Assembly (NCBI GenBank): GCA_023229435.1
Contig: JALNZF010000002.1
Coordinates: 62,001-126,000 of the forward strand
DNA length: 64,000 bases
Reading direction: 5' to 3'
From: Nitrospirota bacterium
Lineage (GTDB): Bacteria > Nitrospirota > UBA9217
Below, piece after piece: positions 54,038-64,000 of this stretch. Every line of letters starts with the position of its first letter. Within the stretch, counting starts at the first letter, position 1. The notes beneath the pieces are model-generated. The model did not search any database. It was given only the letters and a program-made list of their open reading frames with translations, and was not told where the DNA came from. Both the position numbers and the translations under genes were made by a program.

Positions 54038-55233
54038 CGCTGCTCCTTTTGAAGTTCCGCAATTCTCTTTTCGAGAAGCGCCTTTTCCAGCGCCATGCCG
54101 GCCTGATTCATGAATATTTCGAGCGTATCCAAACCCCTGATCGGTCTTCGCTCGGGCAGATTGTCACCGTACACGACCAGTGCCACCTTCCCGTCCACGA
54201 CCAGCGGGATGGCGATAACCGCATCGGGCATCGCGCCGCCGAGCTCGTTCACGAGGTAGGTGTGGCTCGGGTTCGACTCGAGGGCGCCCAGATAGCTGCG
54301 CCGGCTTTCTATCACGCTGAAGAACACGGAGGGCTGATTCAGCGGGACCTTGATGTTGCGGACGACCTGGTCCGCGGATTTCCCCGTGAGCTCGATGCCG
54401 AACTGACCGAGACCGCGCACCTCGTCCTTTTTTACCATGAACAGGACCGCGCGGTTCACCACCTCGCTTGCGTATCGCAGGATCAGAAGCGTCACCTCGG
54501 CCGTGGCGGTCGGGAACCTGAGCTCGTCGAACATGGACTTGAGCGCGGTGATATCCTTGCGGGGCCCTTCTTTTTCTATTCGAGTCCGGAATTCTTCTTT
54601 GGCAGGTTCATAGCTGACATGAGAAGGCGGAGCTTTCGGTGCAGCCGCGGGCACGGCAGGCGATGGCGAAGCAGGGGCAGCAGGGGCGGGGGCGGGCCGG
54701 GCAGCTGCCGGTTTTTTCTCATCCTTCCGCCTCTCGTCGAGGATCCGCGTGCCCTCCATGAGAAGGTATTCGGCACTGATGCCGGATTTGAGGAGAAATT
54801 CCTGGGTGTCGATCTCGATCGTGTCCTTGGGAATGATCTCTCCGAGCTCGAAGTTGAAGAACCCCCCCTCCCAGTCGAGCAGGTCGTAAATGATCTCTTC
54901 GATCTGCTTGCGAATGACGCTCTGAAGCGTCTGCGCAGCCACCGCCCCCATGTCCGTGAGGATCATGCCGAGCGGTTTGTCAGGCTCTTTCTTCTGGAAT
55001 GCCAGCGCCTTGGACAGCGCAGCTTCGTCCAGCATGCCCTGGGACACCAGGATGTTGCCGAGCGAGTCGCGAATGCTGTCGCTCGCGGCCTGGATCACCT
55101 GACCATCCTTAAACACAACCATGCCCGTTCCCCTGCGGCTTCGGACAACGAGGGTGCCGGTTTTTTTACTCAGACTGATGATCTGGAAGATGTCGGGTAG
55201 TGCAAGATCTTCCAGCCTGCCGACAAGGCTCAT
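54034..55233 (-). CDS. PATAN (DUF4388) domain protein with a C-terminal GAF-like region
   Basis: 399 residues. Residues 1-160 are a DUF4388/PATAN domain (MSLVGRLEDLALPDIFQIIS, then GILVSQGMLDEAALSKAL-like segments), a module found in response regulators and twitching-motility proteins of deltaproteobacteria and cyanobacteria. A Pro/Ala-rich linker (about 175-210) leads to a region at 235-395 that resembles a degenerate GAF domain (DAVIAIPLVVDGKVALVVYG). First gene of the chemosensory operon, close behind a promoter with a perfect -10 box. Start: ATG with GGGAG upstream. Confidence 0.85.
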   Translation of the reverse strand: MSLVGRLEDLALPDIFQIISLSKKTGTLVVRSRRGTGMVVFKDGQVIQAASDSIRDSLGNILVSQGMLDEAALSKALAFQKKEPDKPLGMILTDMGAVAAQTLQSVIRKQIEEIIYDLLDWEGGFFNFELGEIIPKDTIEIDTQEFLLKSGISAEYLLMEGTRILDERRKDEKKPAAARPAPAPAAPASPSPAVPAAAPKAPPSHVSYEPAKEEFRTRIEKEGPRKDITALKSMFDELRFPTATAEVTLLILRYASEVVNRAVLFMVKKDEVRGLGQFGIELTGKSADQVVRNIKVPLNQPSVFFSVIESRRSYLGALESNPSHTYLVNELGGAMPDAVIAIPLVVDGKVALVVYGDNLPERRPIRGLDTLEIFMNQAGMALEKALLEKRIAELQKEQR

Positions 55234-55570
55234 GAATTCTCCCTAACAAACTGAATCTTTAAAATTATATCAGGTTAAGCAAATAATGCAAGATTAATTC
55301 ATCAGTTAGGACGGATACAGGCGAGGCGAAAAGATAGTTTGATGGAAACAGGTGTCACGCAGCTTGAAACGCGATCATTATTCGTTTACAAAAAAAATGG
55401 TCGTTCGTATTTCAATTGAAAAACCTCAAAGCCTGTGAAGATCAAAGTTAGGAAACCTGCATACAGGGAAAGGGGGAGTAGAAATGCGAAACGGGGTAAC
55501 AGCCGATTCTCCCGGTTTTTCCACCATTTTTTTCTCCATTTCTCCTGAATTTTTTCCGGGCATATTCCCG
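55234..55570. other. Intergenic region upstream of the chemosensory operon
   Basis: 337 bp. The left part holds the operon promoter. At about 55434-55470 the arms CCTGT and ACAGG could form a hairpin, and near 55475-55520 GGGAG and CTCCC enclose an inner CGG/CCG pair, followed by a T-rich run on the plus strand. This looks like structured RNA or a repeat relic, but I could not fit it to a riboswitch class I know. Confidence 0.4.
55264..55291 (-). promoter_or_regulatory. Promoter of the chemosensory operon
   Basis: TTGCAT (55291-55286), 16-bp spacer, TATAAT (55269-55264). The -10 is perfect, the -35 matches three of six. Expected start near 55257, giving a 24-nt leader before the ATG at 55233 that includes GGGAGAA. 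Confidence 0.5.
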
Positions 55571-56068
55571 CTACGTGCTCCGGTAGTTTTCAAACTGAAG
55601 CTCGACGCCGAAGTCCTTTCCCTTCAGGAGCTGAATGACCGTTTGGAGATTGTCCCGGTCCTTGCCTGATACGCGCACCTGGTCCGACTGGATTGAAGCC
55701 TGCACTTTGATCTTGGAGTCCTTGATCGCCTTCACGATCTCCTTGGCCTTGTCCGTGGGGATCCCCTGCTGCAGCGTCAGGCGCTGGCGCACCGTGCCGG
55801 AGAGGGCCGGCTCCACCTTGCCGTAGGACAGGTTTTTGACCGGCACTCCGCGCTTCACGAGTTTGCCCTGCAAAATATCGATCACGCTCTTGAGCTTGTA
55901 TTCGTCATCAGACACGATCACGAGGGCGTCCTTCTCCTGCGTGATGTTCGACTTGCTCCCCTTGAAGTCGAACCGCTGGCCGATCTCTTTCATGGCCTGG
56001 GTCACCGCGTTCGTCACCTCGGCCATATCGATCTTTGAAACAACATCAAATGAATTTTCTGCGGCCAT
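55571..56068 (-). CDS. yajQ: YajQ-family nucleotide-binding protein
   Basis: 165 residues (family about 163), two ferredoxin-like domains. Characteristic runs are NSFDVVSKIDMAEVTNAV near the start, DFKGSKSNI, and the C-terminal KDFGVELQFENYR. YajQ proteins bind nucleic acids or, in some bacteria, cyclic di-GMP. The Walker-like feature is absent. It lies downstream of lolA in the same direction, across an AT-rich repeat tract. Start: ATG with GGAGG. Confidence 0.94.
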   Translation of the reverse strand: MAAENSFDVVSKIDMAEVTNAVTQAMKEIGQRFDFKGSKSNITQEKDALVIVSDDEYKLKSVIDILQGKLVKRGVPVKNLSYGKVEPALSGTVRQRLTLQQGIPTDKAKEIVKAIKDSKIKVQASIQSDQVRVSGKDRDNLQTVIQLLKGKDFGVELQFENYRST

Positions 56069-56095
56069 GGCAACCTCCGGTTGATTGGAACGTGA

Positions 56096-56159
56096 ATAGT
56101 GAAAAGTGTAGATTTCAAATTTGCAATTTCCAATTTACGATCTTCAATTCGCAATTCGA
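56096..56159. repeat. AATTTGCAATTTCCAATTT-type tract between yajQ and lolA
   Basis: AATAGTGAAAAGTG and TTTCAAATTTGCAATTTCC pass to AATTTACGATCTTC and AATTCGCAATTCG; same word family as at 7132 and 8588. Confidence 0.65.
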
Positions 56160-56160
56160 G

Positions 56161-56823
56161 CTATTGCTCGATTATCTCCGTCCCCTTCGGGGCTTTAAAG
56201 ACAAAGAGCTTGTCGTCGAGACCAATGCCTTCCCGGATGTCCGTAAAGGCCATCGTGGTCGTGTTCCCGGACCGGTCGAAGATCATGAGCTCGGTGATCC
56301 GGCCAACGTCATCGACAACGAGTCGTATCTTCTTCATGGCTGCCCCCGGTTTTTTGGGGAGAAGCTCAAGCACGCGCGGTGTCTTCGGGTCCGACTGCAG
56401 CACGTCGAAGTCGTCCCGGATATGGGCTGCGCCGAGCAGGAACGCCACCGGGATGTTCATGTGCTCGAAATCAGTGAAGGTCTTCTTGATCACCTGTTCG
56501 CTCTTTTTAGAATAGAACAGCGCGGCCTTGTTGTTGATGAGGATCAGCTGACCGTTCGAGTACTCTAACCGCAGCTTGCCCGGCTTCTTGATCCAGAGCG
56601 TGCCCTCAAACTTCTGAGTTTTGCCAATGGACTTGAGGTTATTCTTCTGAATGACCTTCGCCGTGAGGTCCGCAAGATCGCGGTAATGGTTTTCGACAGA
56701 AACAACCACGTCCTGCATGGTCTGGGCATCTGCAGGCTTTATTGCACCCGGTGCTGAGACAGAGAAGAGAAGGGCAGCGGCAATGAGACACTGTTTTCCC
56801 CATGCACTATGATGAGCAGTCAT
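56161..56823 (-). CDS. lolA: Outer-membrane lipoprotein carrier protein
   Basis: 220 residues with a signal peptide (about 1-33, ending PADAQ). The mature part shows LolA features: LTAKVIQKNNLKSIGKTQKF, GTLWIKKPGKLRLEY (the hydrophobic groove strands) and LPKKPGAAMKKIRLVVDD. It shuttles lipoproteins across the periplasm, consistent with a Gram-negative envelope and with the lipoprotein cytochrome of this window. Start: ATG with GGGAGGAAG; divergent from recQ. Confidence 0.92.
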   Translation of the reverse strand: MTAHHSAWGKQCLIAAALLFSVSAPGAIKPADAQTMQDVVVSVENHYRDLADLTAKVIQKNNLKSIGKTQKFEGTLWIKKPGKLRLEYSNGQLILINNKAALFYSKKSEQVIKKTFTDFEHMNIPVAFLLGAAHIRDDFDVLQSDPKTPRVLELLPKKPGAAMKKIRLVVDDVGRITELMIFDRSGNTTTMAFTDIREGIGLDDKLFVFKAPKGTEIIEQ

Positions 56824-56900
56824 TACTTCCTCCCGAGGAGCGTATCATACCATAAACAATACCTGCTGAGAAGACAGAAAATTGGTTTCATTCACCAATC

Positions 56901-56929
56901 TTGACAATACCCGGCTCCGAGCTTATCAT
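56901..56929 (+). promoter_or_regulatory. Promoter of recQ
   Basis: TTGACA (56901-56906), 17-bp spacer, TATCAT (56924-56929). The -35 is perfect and the -10 matches five of six. The start would fall at about 56936, two bases before the recQ ATG. An ATTGGT/ACCAAT inverted repeat (56881-56899) sits just upstream. Confidence 0.65.
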
Positions 56930-56937
56930 GAGACCGC

Positions 56938-58757
<1,820 letters not shown>

Positions 58758-58761
<4 letters not shown>

Positions 58762-59621
58762 CCCCCATTCTGCAATGTCCGGTTTGCAAAAACCGTCTGC
58801 TGAACTCTGCTGACGGCTACCAATGCTCCAATTACCACACATTTGATGCGGCCCGGGAAGGGTACGTCAATCTTCTGCTTGCTCACCAGAAACATTCAAA
58901 GGAGCCTGGAGACAGCCCGGACATGATCCGGAGCCGGAGGCGGTTTCTTGACCTGGGGCATTACAACAGGGTGTCCGATGGAATCAATGAGGCTATCGAA
59001 AAGAATCTCGATCGATCGGAGCATGAACGGGCTTGCGGTATTCTTGATGCGGGCTGCGGTGAGGGTTTTTATCTCAAGCGCCTCAAGGAGTTTCTGGCTG
59101 GCAGGCACGGGAGCGCAATTCCCATCGATTGCTACGGAGTCGATATTGCGAAGTTCGCCGTTCGCCAGGCTGCCAGGCGCGACAGGACAATTGACTGGTT
59201 TGTCGCAAGCATTATCGACCTGCCCTTTGCCCTTTCATCCTTTGATGTTGTTCTGAACGTCTTTTCGCCGGTACATTTTGCGGAGTTCTCCAGGGTCCTG
59301 AATGAGACAGGCATGCTCGTGATCGTAAGCCCCGGCCCCAGACACCTGAACGGCCTGAGAGAGATCATCTATCCAATTGTCAGGGAGCATGAACAATCAG
59401 CAATGATAGAACAGGCCAGGGGGCTTTTCACTCCGCTCATGGAAACGAGTACCAATTATCAGATCGAGCTGAAGAGCTCCGCAGAGATCATGGACCTGCT
59501 GGCAATGACCCCCTTCTACTGGAACATCGATCTGAGCACCAAGTCCAGGGTGGAGGCGCTTTCTCGGCTGATGTTAGATGTCGATGTGGAGATACGGGTG
59601 TTCGGGAAGACAAAGGGATGA
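58758..59621 (+). CDS. 23S rRNA (guanine-N1)-methyltransferase, RlmA type
   Basis: 287 residues. The N-terminal zinc-binding module (CPVCKNRL, then CSNYHTFDAAREGYVNLLL) is that of RlmA, and the SAM domain follows with ILDAGCGEGFYLKRL and VDIAKFAVRQAA. The family methylates G745 (RlmA-I) or G748 (RlmA-II) of 23S rRNA; the sequence alone does not decide which, although the gap-free N-terminus fits RlmA-I. ATG overlaps the recQ stop codon (ATGA), so the two are co-transcribed. Confidence 0.88.
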
Positions 59622-59727
59622 AATAGCGTGGCTCTGCTGTTTTTCCTCGGTACTCGTTGGCAAAGCAGAGAGAAACCAGTCAGGAGCGGGAAAGGAAATC
59701 CGCCTCCGCGATATTCCTGAAATACTT

Positions 59728-59756
59728 CAGGCCCGCTCGTTTCAGGAGCGGGCCTG
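59728..59756. terminator. Palindromic hairpin between rlmA and hup
   Basis: Perfect 11-bp arms CAGGCCCGCTC (59728-59738) and GAGCGGGCCTG (59746-59756) around a 7-nt loop, midway between convergent genes. A smaller palindrome CCTGAA-ATAC-TTCAGG adjoins it on the left. There is no T tract on either side, so a terminator role (both directions) is likely but not certain. Confidence 0.6.
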
Positions 59757-59779
59757 GTTACGCGAGGGATTGATTGCGG

Positions 59780-60061
59780 TTATCCGAGGATTGCATCTTT
59801 GGCTGCCTTGGCAACCCGGAACTTTACGACCTTCTTTGCCTTTATCTTGATGGTTTCACCGGTTGCCGGGTTTCTGCCCATGCGGGCCTTGCGCTGCACC
59901 AGCACGAGCTTGCCGAGCCCGGGCAGCGTGAAGGTGTTCTTTGCTTCTTTATAGGCCACCGCCGCGATGAAATCCAATATCTCAGCGGCTGCCTTCTTGG
60001 TAAGTGATGCCTTTTCCGCGATCTTCGATACCAACTGTGATTTCGTCATTGCCTTTGCCAT
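59780..60061 (-). CDS. hup: HU-family DNA-binding protein
   Basis: 93 residues, the normal HU length. The family signature is present: KSQLVSKIAEKASLTKKAA at the start, LPGLGKLVLVQRKARMGRNP with the intercalating proline after ARMGRN, and VKFRVAKAAKDAI at the end. It bends and packs DNA. It has a strong promoter and GGAGGG before the ATG, matching an abundant protein. Gene symbol is generic; HU-alpha and beta cannot be told apart here. Confidence 0.95.
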   Translation of the reverse strand: MAKAMTKSQLVSKIAEKASLTKKAAAEILDFIAAVAYKEAKNTFTLPGLGKLVLVQRKARMGRNPATGETIKIKAKKVVKFRVAKAAKDAILG

Positions 60062-60103
60062 GTCTTTCCCTCCTGTAAATTAGAATTATACTGCATTGGT
60101 GAA

Positions 60104-60132
60104 ACTATATCCTATTATGAGCAAATTGACAA
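60104..60132 (-). promoter_or_regulatory. Promoter of the HU gene
   Basis: TTGTCA (60132-60127), 17-bp spacer, TATAGT (60109-60104). Five of six matches in both boxes with ideal spacing. The transcript would start about 36 nt before the ATG, with GGAGGG in the leader. Confidence 0.65.
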
Positions 60133-60214
60133 GGGCTGTTTTTCAATAAAGACACGAGCGGCGAAACAGATCACCGCGAGGCGTGTCAGCCCGTGGATGG
60201 AACATGCCTGATGC

Positions 60215-62419
60215 CTACAGCTCGTCCAGATCATTCAGGGTACCGTCCATGTTCTTGCGCACCAACACCTCCCGCGGCTTGGATCCGTCAGCAGCCCCGA
60301 CAATGCCGTCCTCCTGCATCATCTCGATCATGCGCGCCGCACGATTGTAGCCCACGCGGAGCCTGCGCTGGATAAATGACGTGGAGGCCTGGCCGTTCAT
60401 CTGGACCAGTTCAACGGCACGCTGGTACAGCTCGTCCCGCTCGCTTTTCTCAACCTCCGCGACCTGGGCCTCGACGATCTCCTTTGCCCGCTGCTGGAGC
60501 AGGTCGTAGTTCGGCTTGCCCTGTTTCTTGACGAACTCCACCACGCGCTTGATCTCGGCCTCTGATACGAAGCACCCGTGGGCCCGGATGATGTGGGACG
60601 AACCGGGCGGCTGGAAGAGCATGTCGCCCATGCCGAGCAGGTTCTCGGCGCCGTTCGCATCGAGGATGGTGCGCGAATCGGTTTTGGATGAAACCTGAAA
60701 GGATATCCGGGCCGGCAGGTTCGCCTTGATCAGGCCGGTGATCACATCCACACTCGGCCGCTGGGTCGCCACGATCAGATGGATGCCCGCGGCCCGCGCC
60801 ATCTGTGCGAGTCGCATGACGGAGTCCTCTACCTCGCGCGCCACCGTCATCATGAGGTCCGCGAGCTCATCGATGATCACGACGATGTAGGGGAGCCGTT
60901 CTGCCTCGGGGACGGCCTTGTTATAGGAGTCGATGTTCTTGTTCCCCTTTTCGGAGAGCGTGCGGTACCGCCGGTCCATCTCGGCCACGATTGCCCGGAG
61001 CGTTTCTGCCGCCTTCTTGGACTGGGTGACGACCGGAGAAAGCAGGTGCGGGATGCCTTCATACACCGAGAGCTCGAGCATCTTGGGGTCGATCAGGGCG
61101 AGCCTGACCTCGCTCGGTCGCGCATTGTACAGGATCGCCAGGATGATGGAGTTGATGGCAACGCTCTTGCCCGAGCCGGTGGCGCCTGCCACGAGCATAT
61201 GCGGCATCTTGTCGATGCTGCCGATCACCGAGGCGCCGAAGATGTCCTTGCCCAGGGGGATCTTGAGCTTCGATTTGTTCGACTGGTATTCCGGCGTCTC
61301 GAGGATCTGGCGGAAGTAGACCGTCTCGCGCGTGTTGTTCGGCACCTCGATGCCGACGGCGGCTTTGCCCGGAAGAGGCGCCACAATACGCACGCTGCCG
61401 GCCTTCATGGCAAGCGCCAGGTCGTCAGAGAGGTTCACGATCCTGCTCACCTTCACGCCCGGGGCCGGCTCGAACTCGAACATGGTGACCACGGGGCCGG
61501 GATAGACCTGCGTGATGCGTCCCTGGATGTCGAAGTCCTGGAGTTTGTGCTGCAGCAGTTCGGACTGGGCGAACATGTCCTCTTTCGAGACCTTTTTCGC
61601 GATCACCGGGACAGGATCGAGCAGGTCCAGTGATGGAAGCTCATATGCCCCCTTCGCATCCTTGTCCCCTTTTTCCATCCCCGGCAAAGGCATCTGAACG
61701 GTCTTCACCGGCTTTTCCGGTTTGACGATCTTCGGCGCAGGAGACGGCTGCTTCTGGGTTTCCATGATCTTCGGCGGTTCCTTGGGCACGACGGGCCGCA
61801 TTTTTGCCTCGCGCGCTTTTTCTTTGCGGCCGCGGTACACGGTTATCAGAATATCGAGTTGTTCCATCATGCGTCCGTTCAGGTCGCTCAGCCACGCGAA
61901 TGCCTTGAGCGGAGAAAAAGGTGTGAGCAGCATGAGGGCGATGACCATGGCCGTGAACGTGATGATGGTGGCGCCGATTCCGGAAAATCCGGAAACAAGC
62001 ACGCGCGCTATGAAACCGCCAAGCATGCCGCCTGACGGCACAGACTCCCCGAACAACCGGGTTGTTTCGCTCCCGAGCCCGAAGAATGCCCCTGCCGATA
62101 GGAAGAATATGATGCCGCCGACCTTCTTGAGAAGCGGGTGCTCCGCCTCCCACCCTATGGTGAAGAGCAGGGCATACCCGAACATGAGAAGCGGGATCAC
62201 ATATGCGGAGAGGCCGAAGAGATGGAGCAATGCGTCGGAGAGATACGCGCCCATGATCCCGATGGTGTTCCTGATACCCGCGCCCGTGCCGGAGACGCTG
62301 AAGCAGGGATCGACCGCGGTGTACGAGACCAGGCTGAGCGTGATCAGCAGTCCGATGGCGAAGAGCAGCAGCCCGACCATCTCGTTCCAGTGCTTCTGTT
62401 TCGTTGCGTTAACCGCCAT
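60215..62419 (-). CDS. ftsK: FtsK/SpoIIIE DNA translocase
   Basis: 734 residues. Four transmembrane helices in the first 165 residues (for instance LLLFAIGLLITLSLVSYTAV), a linker rich in Pro/Lys, then the motor: alpha and beta domains with AGATGSGKSVAINSI (Walker A), YIVVIIDELADLMM (Walker B), and a C-terminal gamma winged helix (SFIQRRLRVGYNRAARMIEMM) that reads KOPS sites. Short-linker type, as in SpoIIIE and many non-enteric bacteria. It moves chromosome dimers at division. SD AGGAG before the ATG. Confidence 0.96.
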   Translation of the reverse strand: MAVNATKQKHWNEMVGLLLFAIGLLITLSLVSYTAVDPCFSVSGTGAGIRNTIGIMGAYLSDALLHLFGLSAYVIPLLMFGYALLFTIGWEAEHPLLKKVGGIIFFLSAGAFFGLGSETTRLFGESVPSGGMLGGFIARVLVSGFSGIGATIITFTAMVIALMLLTPFSPLKAFAWLSDLNGRMMEQLDILITVYRGRKEKAREAKMRPVVPKEPPKIMETQKQPSPAPKIVKPEKPVKTVQMPLPGMEKGDKDAKGAYELPSLDLLDPVPVIAKKVSKEDMFAQSELLQHKLQDFDIQGRITQVYPGPVVTMFEFEPAPGVKVSRIVNLSDDLALAMKAGSVRIVAPLPGKAAVGIEVPNNTRETVYFRQILETPEYQSNKSKLKIPLGKDIFGASVIGSIDKMPHMLVAGATGSGKSVAINSIILAILYNARPSEVRLALIDPKMLELSVYEGIPHLLSPVVTQSKKAAETLRAIVAEMDRRYRTLSEKGNKNIDSYNKAVPEAERLPYIVVIIDELADLMMTVAREVEDSVMRLAQMARAAGIHLIVATQRPSVDVITGLIKANLPARISFQVSSKTDSRTILDANGAENLLGMGDMLFQPPGSSHIIRAHGCFVSEAEIKRVVEFVKKQGKPNYDLLQQRAKEIVEAQVAEVEKSERDELYQRAVELVQMNGQASTSFIQRRLRVGYNRAARMIEMMQEDGIVGAADGSKPREVLVRKNMDGTLNDLDEL

Positions 62420-62557
62420 AGGCTCCTAATTCGGACTATCCGAAAATAAATTATTTTCTCGCAACATGCGCTGACTCTTGATACTGGATAGAACCTGCTC
62501 ATCCTGATGCAGTTTTTTACCTCGTCAATCGTCCCTCATCCCTCGTTCTACTTTTTG

Positions 62558-63367
62558 TTATCGCCTCGCCGCCCATAACGCCACCACAACTCCGACCAGC
62601 GCCAGGCGGTACCAGACAAAGATATTCAGCGTATGCCGATCCAGATACTGGAGCAGGAATTTTATGCACAAATACCCGACGATTGCCGAGAACAAGGTTC
62701 CCAAGACAAAGGGCAGCACTTCGTTGTCGGCAAGATGAAGCTTGTGAAGTTTCAGAATAGCCGCTCCTGCAATGACCGGCGTGGAAAGGAGAAAGGAGAA
62801 CCGTGCCGCGCTCGCCCTCGTGTATCCGGCCATGAGACCGGCACTAATGGTAATTCCCGATCGCGACACGCCCGGCAACAGGGCAAGGGCCTGGGCGAAT
62901 CCGATAAAGATCGCATGACCAAGTGTCAGGCGCCCGAGACCCGCGTTCTTTGCTGAATATCGGTCCGCCGCCCACATCACGAGGCTGATCGCAGCGAGCG
63001 CCCCGGCGATCAGGAGCGGGTTCCGGAAACTCTCTTCCACCACATGTTCATATTTCAAGCCCAGGACGCCCGCGGGGATCGTAGCCAGGACAATGAACCA
63101 CACGAGCCTGCCTTCGTTGGATTTCCACGTGCCGTCCTTGATGCCGGTAAAGAATTTTCCGAACAGATCAAACCAGTCCCGCCAGAAGAACGCCAGGATC
63201 GCGACCAGCGTGCCGGCGTGCAGCGCCACGTCGAAGTTCAGGCTGTCGATCAGCGTGCCCTGCCAGCCGAACATCCAGGGGAGCAGGATCAGGTGGGCCG
63301 AGGAGCTGATGGGGAGAAACTCCGTGATCCCCTGGATAATGCCGAGAAAAATCGCTTCAAAAATCAC
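62558..63367 (-). CDS. uppP: Undecaprenyl-diphosphatase
   Basis: 269-residue polytopic membrane enzyme (BacA/UppP) that recycles undecaprenyl pyrophosphate for peptidoglycan synthesis and gives bacitracin resistance. Signature motifs: QGITEFLPISSSAHLIL (near residue 15) and PGVSRSGITISAGL (near residue 165). About eight membrane spans. It starts with GTG preceded by GAGGTG; the enzyme's N-terminus is normal with this start. ftsK follows in the same direction after a small repeat tract. Confidence 0.95.
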   Translation of the reverse strand: MIFEAIFLGIIQGITEFLPISSSAHLILLPWMFGWQGTLIDSLNFDVALHAGTLVAILAFFWRDWFDLFGKFFTGIKDGTWKSNEGRLVWFIVLATIPAGVLGLKYEHVVEESFRNPLLIAGALAAISLVMWAADRYSAKNAGLGRLTLGHAIFIGFAQALALLPGVSRSGITISAGLMAGYTRASAARFSFLLSTPVIAGAAILKLHKLHLADNEVLPFVLGTLFSAIVGYLCIKFLLQYLDRHTLNIFVWYRLALVGVVVALWAARR

Positions 63368-63449
63368 GCTTCACCTCTTCAGCCAAATTATATGTCTTCC
63401 TTGCCATTTAACACCGCATCATCTTGGCTGCACAGCTCCAAGCGAACCC

Positions 63450-63478
63450 ATTATTTCACAAAGCAGACAGGATTTCAA
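63450..63478 (-). promoter_or_regulatory. Candidate promoter of uppP
   Basis: TTGAAA (63478-63473), 17-bp spacer, AATAAT (63455-63450). Four to five matches per box. The leader would be about 75 nt. A separate TATAAT lies nearer the start codon without a -35. Confidence 0.35.
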
Positions 63479-63983
63479 GCTGTTTTGAATTTGTTAACAA
63501 ATGAGCCCGCGGCTTGTCCATAACTTTTCCCCTTCCTGCAGCATGAATAGTGGATCACGGCGAGGGGGAAGCCCGGTATTCTTGCGCCTCGCCTCCTCTG
63601 TTCGGACAAGCTCTCGACGAAGCATGCCTCCTCTTCCCGGGGACGCAGTTAGCCTATGAACCTGATAAAAGCTACAAAGCATTTTCTCCTGCACTGCAAA
63701 CCATTTGATTTCTCGATGTTCTTCATGCAGTAAAATCATTGCACTAAATAGTTTTGTTCTACACATCCTTATTCGCTCATGGGAATAAGGACCATCAGTA
63801 ATACTAAAGCCCTAACAGATGAACACACATCCTTCTTTTATAAAATCTGAGACAGTATTCATTAATTCCTTTACAATAAAAATCGATTAGATTAACATTC
63901 TTACAAATAAATTTGGTTTCATTTTTGGTTTGCTCAGAGCACATCCCGCCGGAATATTTCTTAATTCTCTGTCGCTCATGAAA

Positions 63984-64000
63984 AAGGAGGTGATCATTAT
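63984..64000 (+). promoter_or_regulatory. Perfect Shine-Dalgarno site of a gene starting at the right edge
   Basis: AAGGAGGTGATC pairs over its full length with the conserved 3' end of 16S rRNA. It is followed by ATTAT at the window end, so an ATG would begin at 63999 if the next base is G. An ATG at 63979 (reading MKKEVII) is in frame with it and is the alternative start. Confidence 0.55.

Larger units (their letters stand above)
63368..64000. other. Intergenic region at the right edge
   Basis: 633 bp. The left 120 bp contain the uppP promoter area. The middle (63500-63770) has an open frame on the minus strand without a ribosome site or recognisable product. The right part (63780-63970) is AT-rich and leads to a gene start at the boundary: a GG-N10-GC sequence at 63926-63941 and a perfect ribosome site at 63984-63995. 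Confidence 0.5.

Noticed and set aside
54049..55200. 383-codon plus-strand frame opposite the PATAN gene
   Set aside because: Antisense shadow; the minus-strand PATAN reading has start, promoter and family features.
55430..55545. Cyclic di-GMP-I riboswitch
   Set aside because: CAAAGCC and GGGGTAACAGCCGA segments drew attention, but the order and pairing do not match the class, and no plus-strand gene follows.
63494..63766. 90-codon minus-strand frame right of uppP
   Set aside because: No ribosome site, no recognisable domain, and irregular codon use.

Overview
The window reads as chromosome of an anaerobic, GC-rich, Gram-negative autotroph. It carries a Wood-Ljungdahl (reductive acetyl-CoA) gene cluster, an outer-membrane lipoprotein carrier (LolA), an outer-membrane barrel with a decaheme cytochrome, and a chemosensory operon. 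A Nitrospirota (Thermodesulfovibrionia-like) or Desulfobacterota bacterium fits best; this is inference from gene content, as no rRNA or other phylogenetic marker is in the window.

1-20.5 kb (all minus strand): one-carbon metabolism. Read in the direction of transcription: cooC2, 5-formyl-THF cyclo-ligase, folE, a 699-residue GltD/ferredoxin/MvhD fusion flavoprotein, metV, metF, panB, thyX, cooC1, a Rossmann/DUF2520 protein, acsE, acsD, acsC, acsB, then hndA-like, hndC-like and a selenocysteine formate dehydrogenase (fdhA, running off the left edge). Together these supply formate/CO2 reduction, the last methyl-branch reduction, methyl transfer to the corrinoid protein and acetyl-CoA synthesis. 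Folate-making and folate-using enzymes (FolE, cyclo-ligase, PanB, ThyX) are interleaved. The CODH catalytic subunit, formyl-THF synthetase and FolD are not in the window. Good promoter matches precede cooC2, thyX and acsD, so the block is probably several overlapping transcripts.

21-31.9 kb (minus strand): a six-gene defence-type operon: MazG-like pyrophosphohydrolase, SNF2 helicase, OLD-like ATPase/TOPRIM protein, type III-like Mod methyltransferase, DUF1016 PD-(D/E)xK nuclease and Res helicase-nuclease, followed by a Rho-independent terminator. Palindromes are concentrated in and after the DUF1016 gene.

32.2-33.3 kb: rlmN on the plus strand.

33.3-55.3 kb (minus strand): a 22-kb, 17-gene chemosensory operon (PATAN/DUF4388 protein, cheY, cheA, ExeA-like ATPase, cheW, decaheme lipoprotein, outer-membrane barrel, orphan substrate-binding protein, three MCPs, cheW, HEAT-repeat protein, cheR, cheB, GAF protein, cheY). 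The porin-cytochrome pair inside it is unusual and suggests sensing or control linked to extracellular electron transfer.

55.5-64 kb: housekeeping genes yajQ and lolA (minus), recQ and rlmA (plus), HU, ftsK and uppP (minus), and at the extreme right edge a perfect Shine-Dalgarno sequence for a plus-strand gene starting at or just beyond the boundary.

Many gene junctions carry short, mutually unrelated, imperfect inverted-repeat tracts. No tRNA, rRNA, CRISPR array or intact insertion sequence was seen.
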